This document shows, in pieces, positions 5,267-5,267 of a stretch of DNA of 5,267 bases. The position numbers and the translations under genes were made by a program. The stretch comes from Bacteroidota bacterium (GTDB lineage Bacteria > Bacteroidota > Bacteroidia > Flavobacteriales_D > Crocinitomicaceae): the NCBI GenBank assembly GCA_006226555.1, contig SBGS01000185.1, positions 1 to 5,267 on the forward strand. Direction: 5' to 3'. The notes under the pieces are model-generated. The model was not told where the DNA came from. It saw only the letters and a program-made list of their open reading frames with translations, and did not search any database. How positions within the stretch are numbered: the stretch's first letter is position 1; each line of letters opens with the position of its first letter.

Positions 5267-5267
5267 T

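Noticed and set aside
1..5267. Mobile element, CRISPR array, toxin-antitoxin or defence system
   Set aside because: I found no transposase, integrase, direct-repeat array, terminal repeats or recognisable defence domains on either strand.

Overview
The window looks like ordinary chromosomal DNA from a member of the Bacteroidota. This rests on three observations. The first gene has a domain order typical of that phylum (PD40 beta-propeller repeats, a carboxypeptidase-regulatory-like domain, then OmpA). No start codon has a Shine-Dalgarno sequence, and the leaders are short and AT-rich. Several starts are preceded at a constant distance by sequences resembling the Bacteroidota promoter (TTG, about 19 bp, TAnnTTTG). 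The base composition is moderately AT-rich. I see no phage, transposon, tRNA, rRNA or CRISPR signature. The genus cannot be determined from this sequence; a Cytophagales- or Flavobacteriales-like organism would fit.

Layout: position 1 to 969 (+) is the 3' part of a PD40/OmpA-family envelope protein whose start lies outside the window. It converges on five minus-strand genes. A convergent intergenic stretch (970-1120) is rich in small inverted repeats and ends in a strong bidirectional intrinsic terminator at 1086-1122. Going upstream along the minus strand from there come: a dihydrofolate-reductase/RibD-C-like reductase (1121-1681); an exported protein built from two lipocalin-like 'GEW' repeats (1771-2607); a membrane-anchored VOC/glyoxalase-fold protein (2649-3164); an exported protein of a conserved but uncharacterised 'KPVIYVYP' family (3276-4244); and a LigB/YgiD-type extradiol dioxygenase with a twin-arginine-like leader (4358-5239).

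How they fit together: the VOC gene and the lipocalin-like gene are only 41 bp apart with no promoter visible between them, so they are probably one transcription unit. The other minus-strand genes sit 89-113 bp apart. Each has a candidate -7 element 19-23 nt before its start codon, so they may be transcribed separately. Four consecutive minus-strand products carry N-terminal export or membrane signals, and the plus-strand gene encodes a peptidoglycan-binding envelope protein, so the common theme is the cell envelope. No shared pathway is evident. I do not find a clear new multi-gene system. The points most worth checking are the uncharacterised KPVIYVYP protein, the apparently metal-ligand-less anchored VOC protein, the duplicated lipocalin-like protein, the Tat-type leader on the dioxygenase, and a perfect 12-bp palindrome at its predicted promoter.
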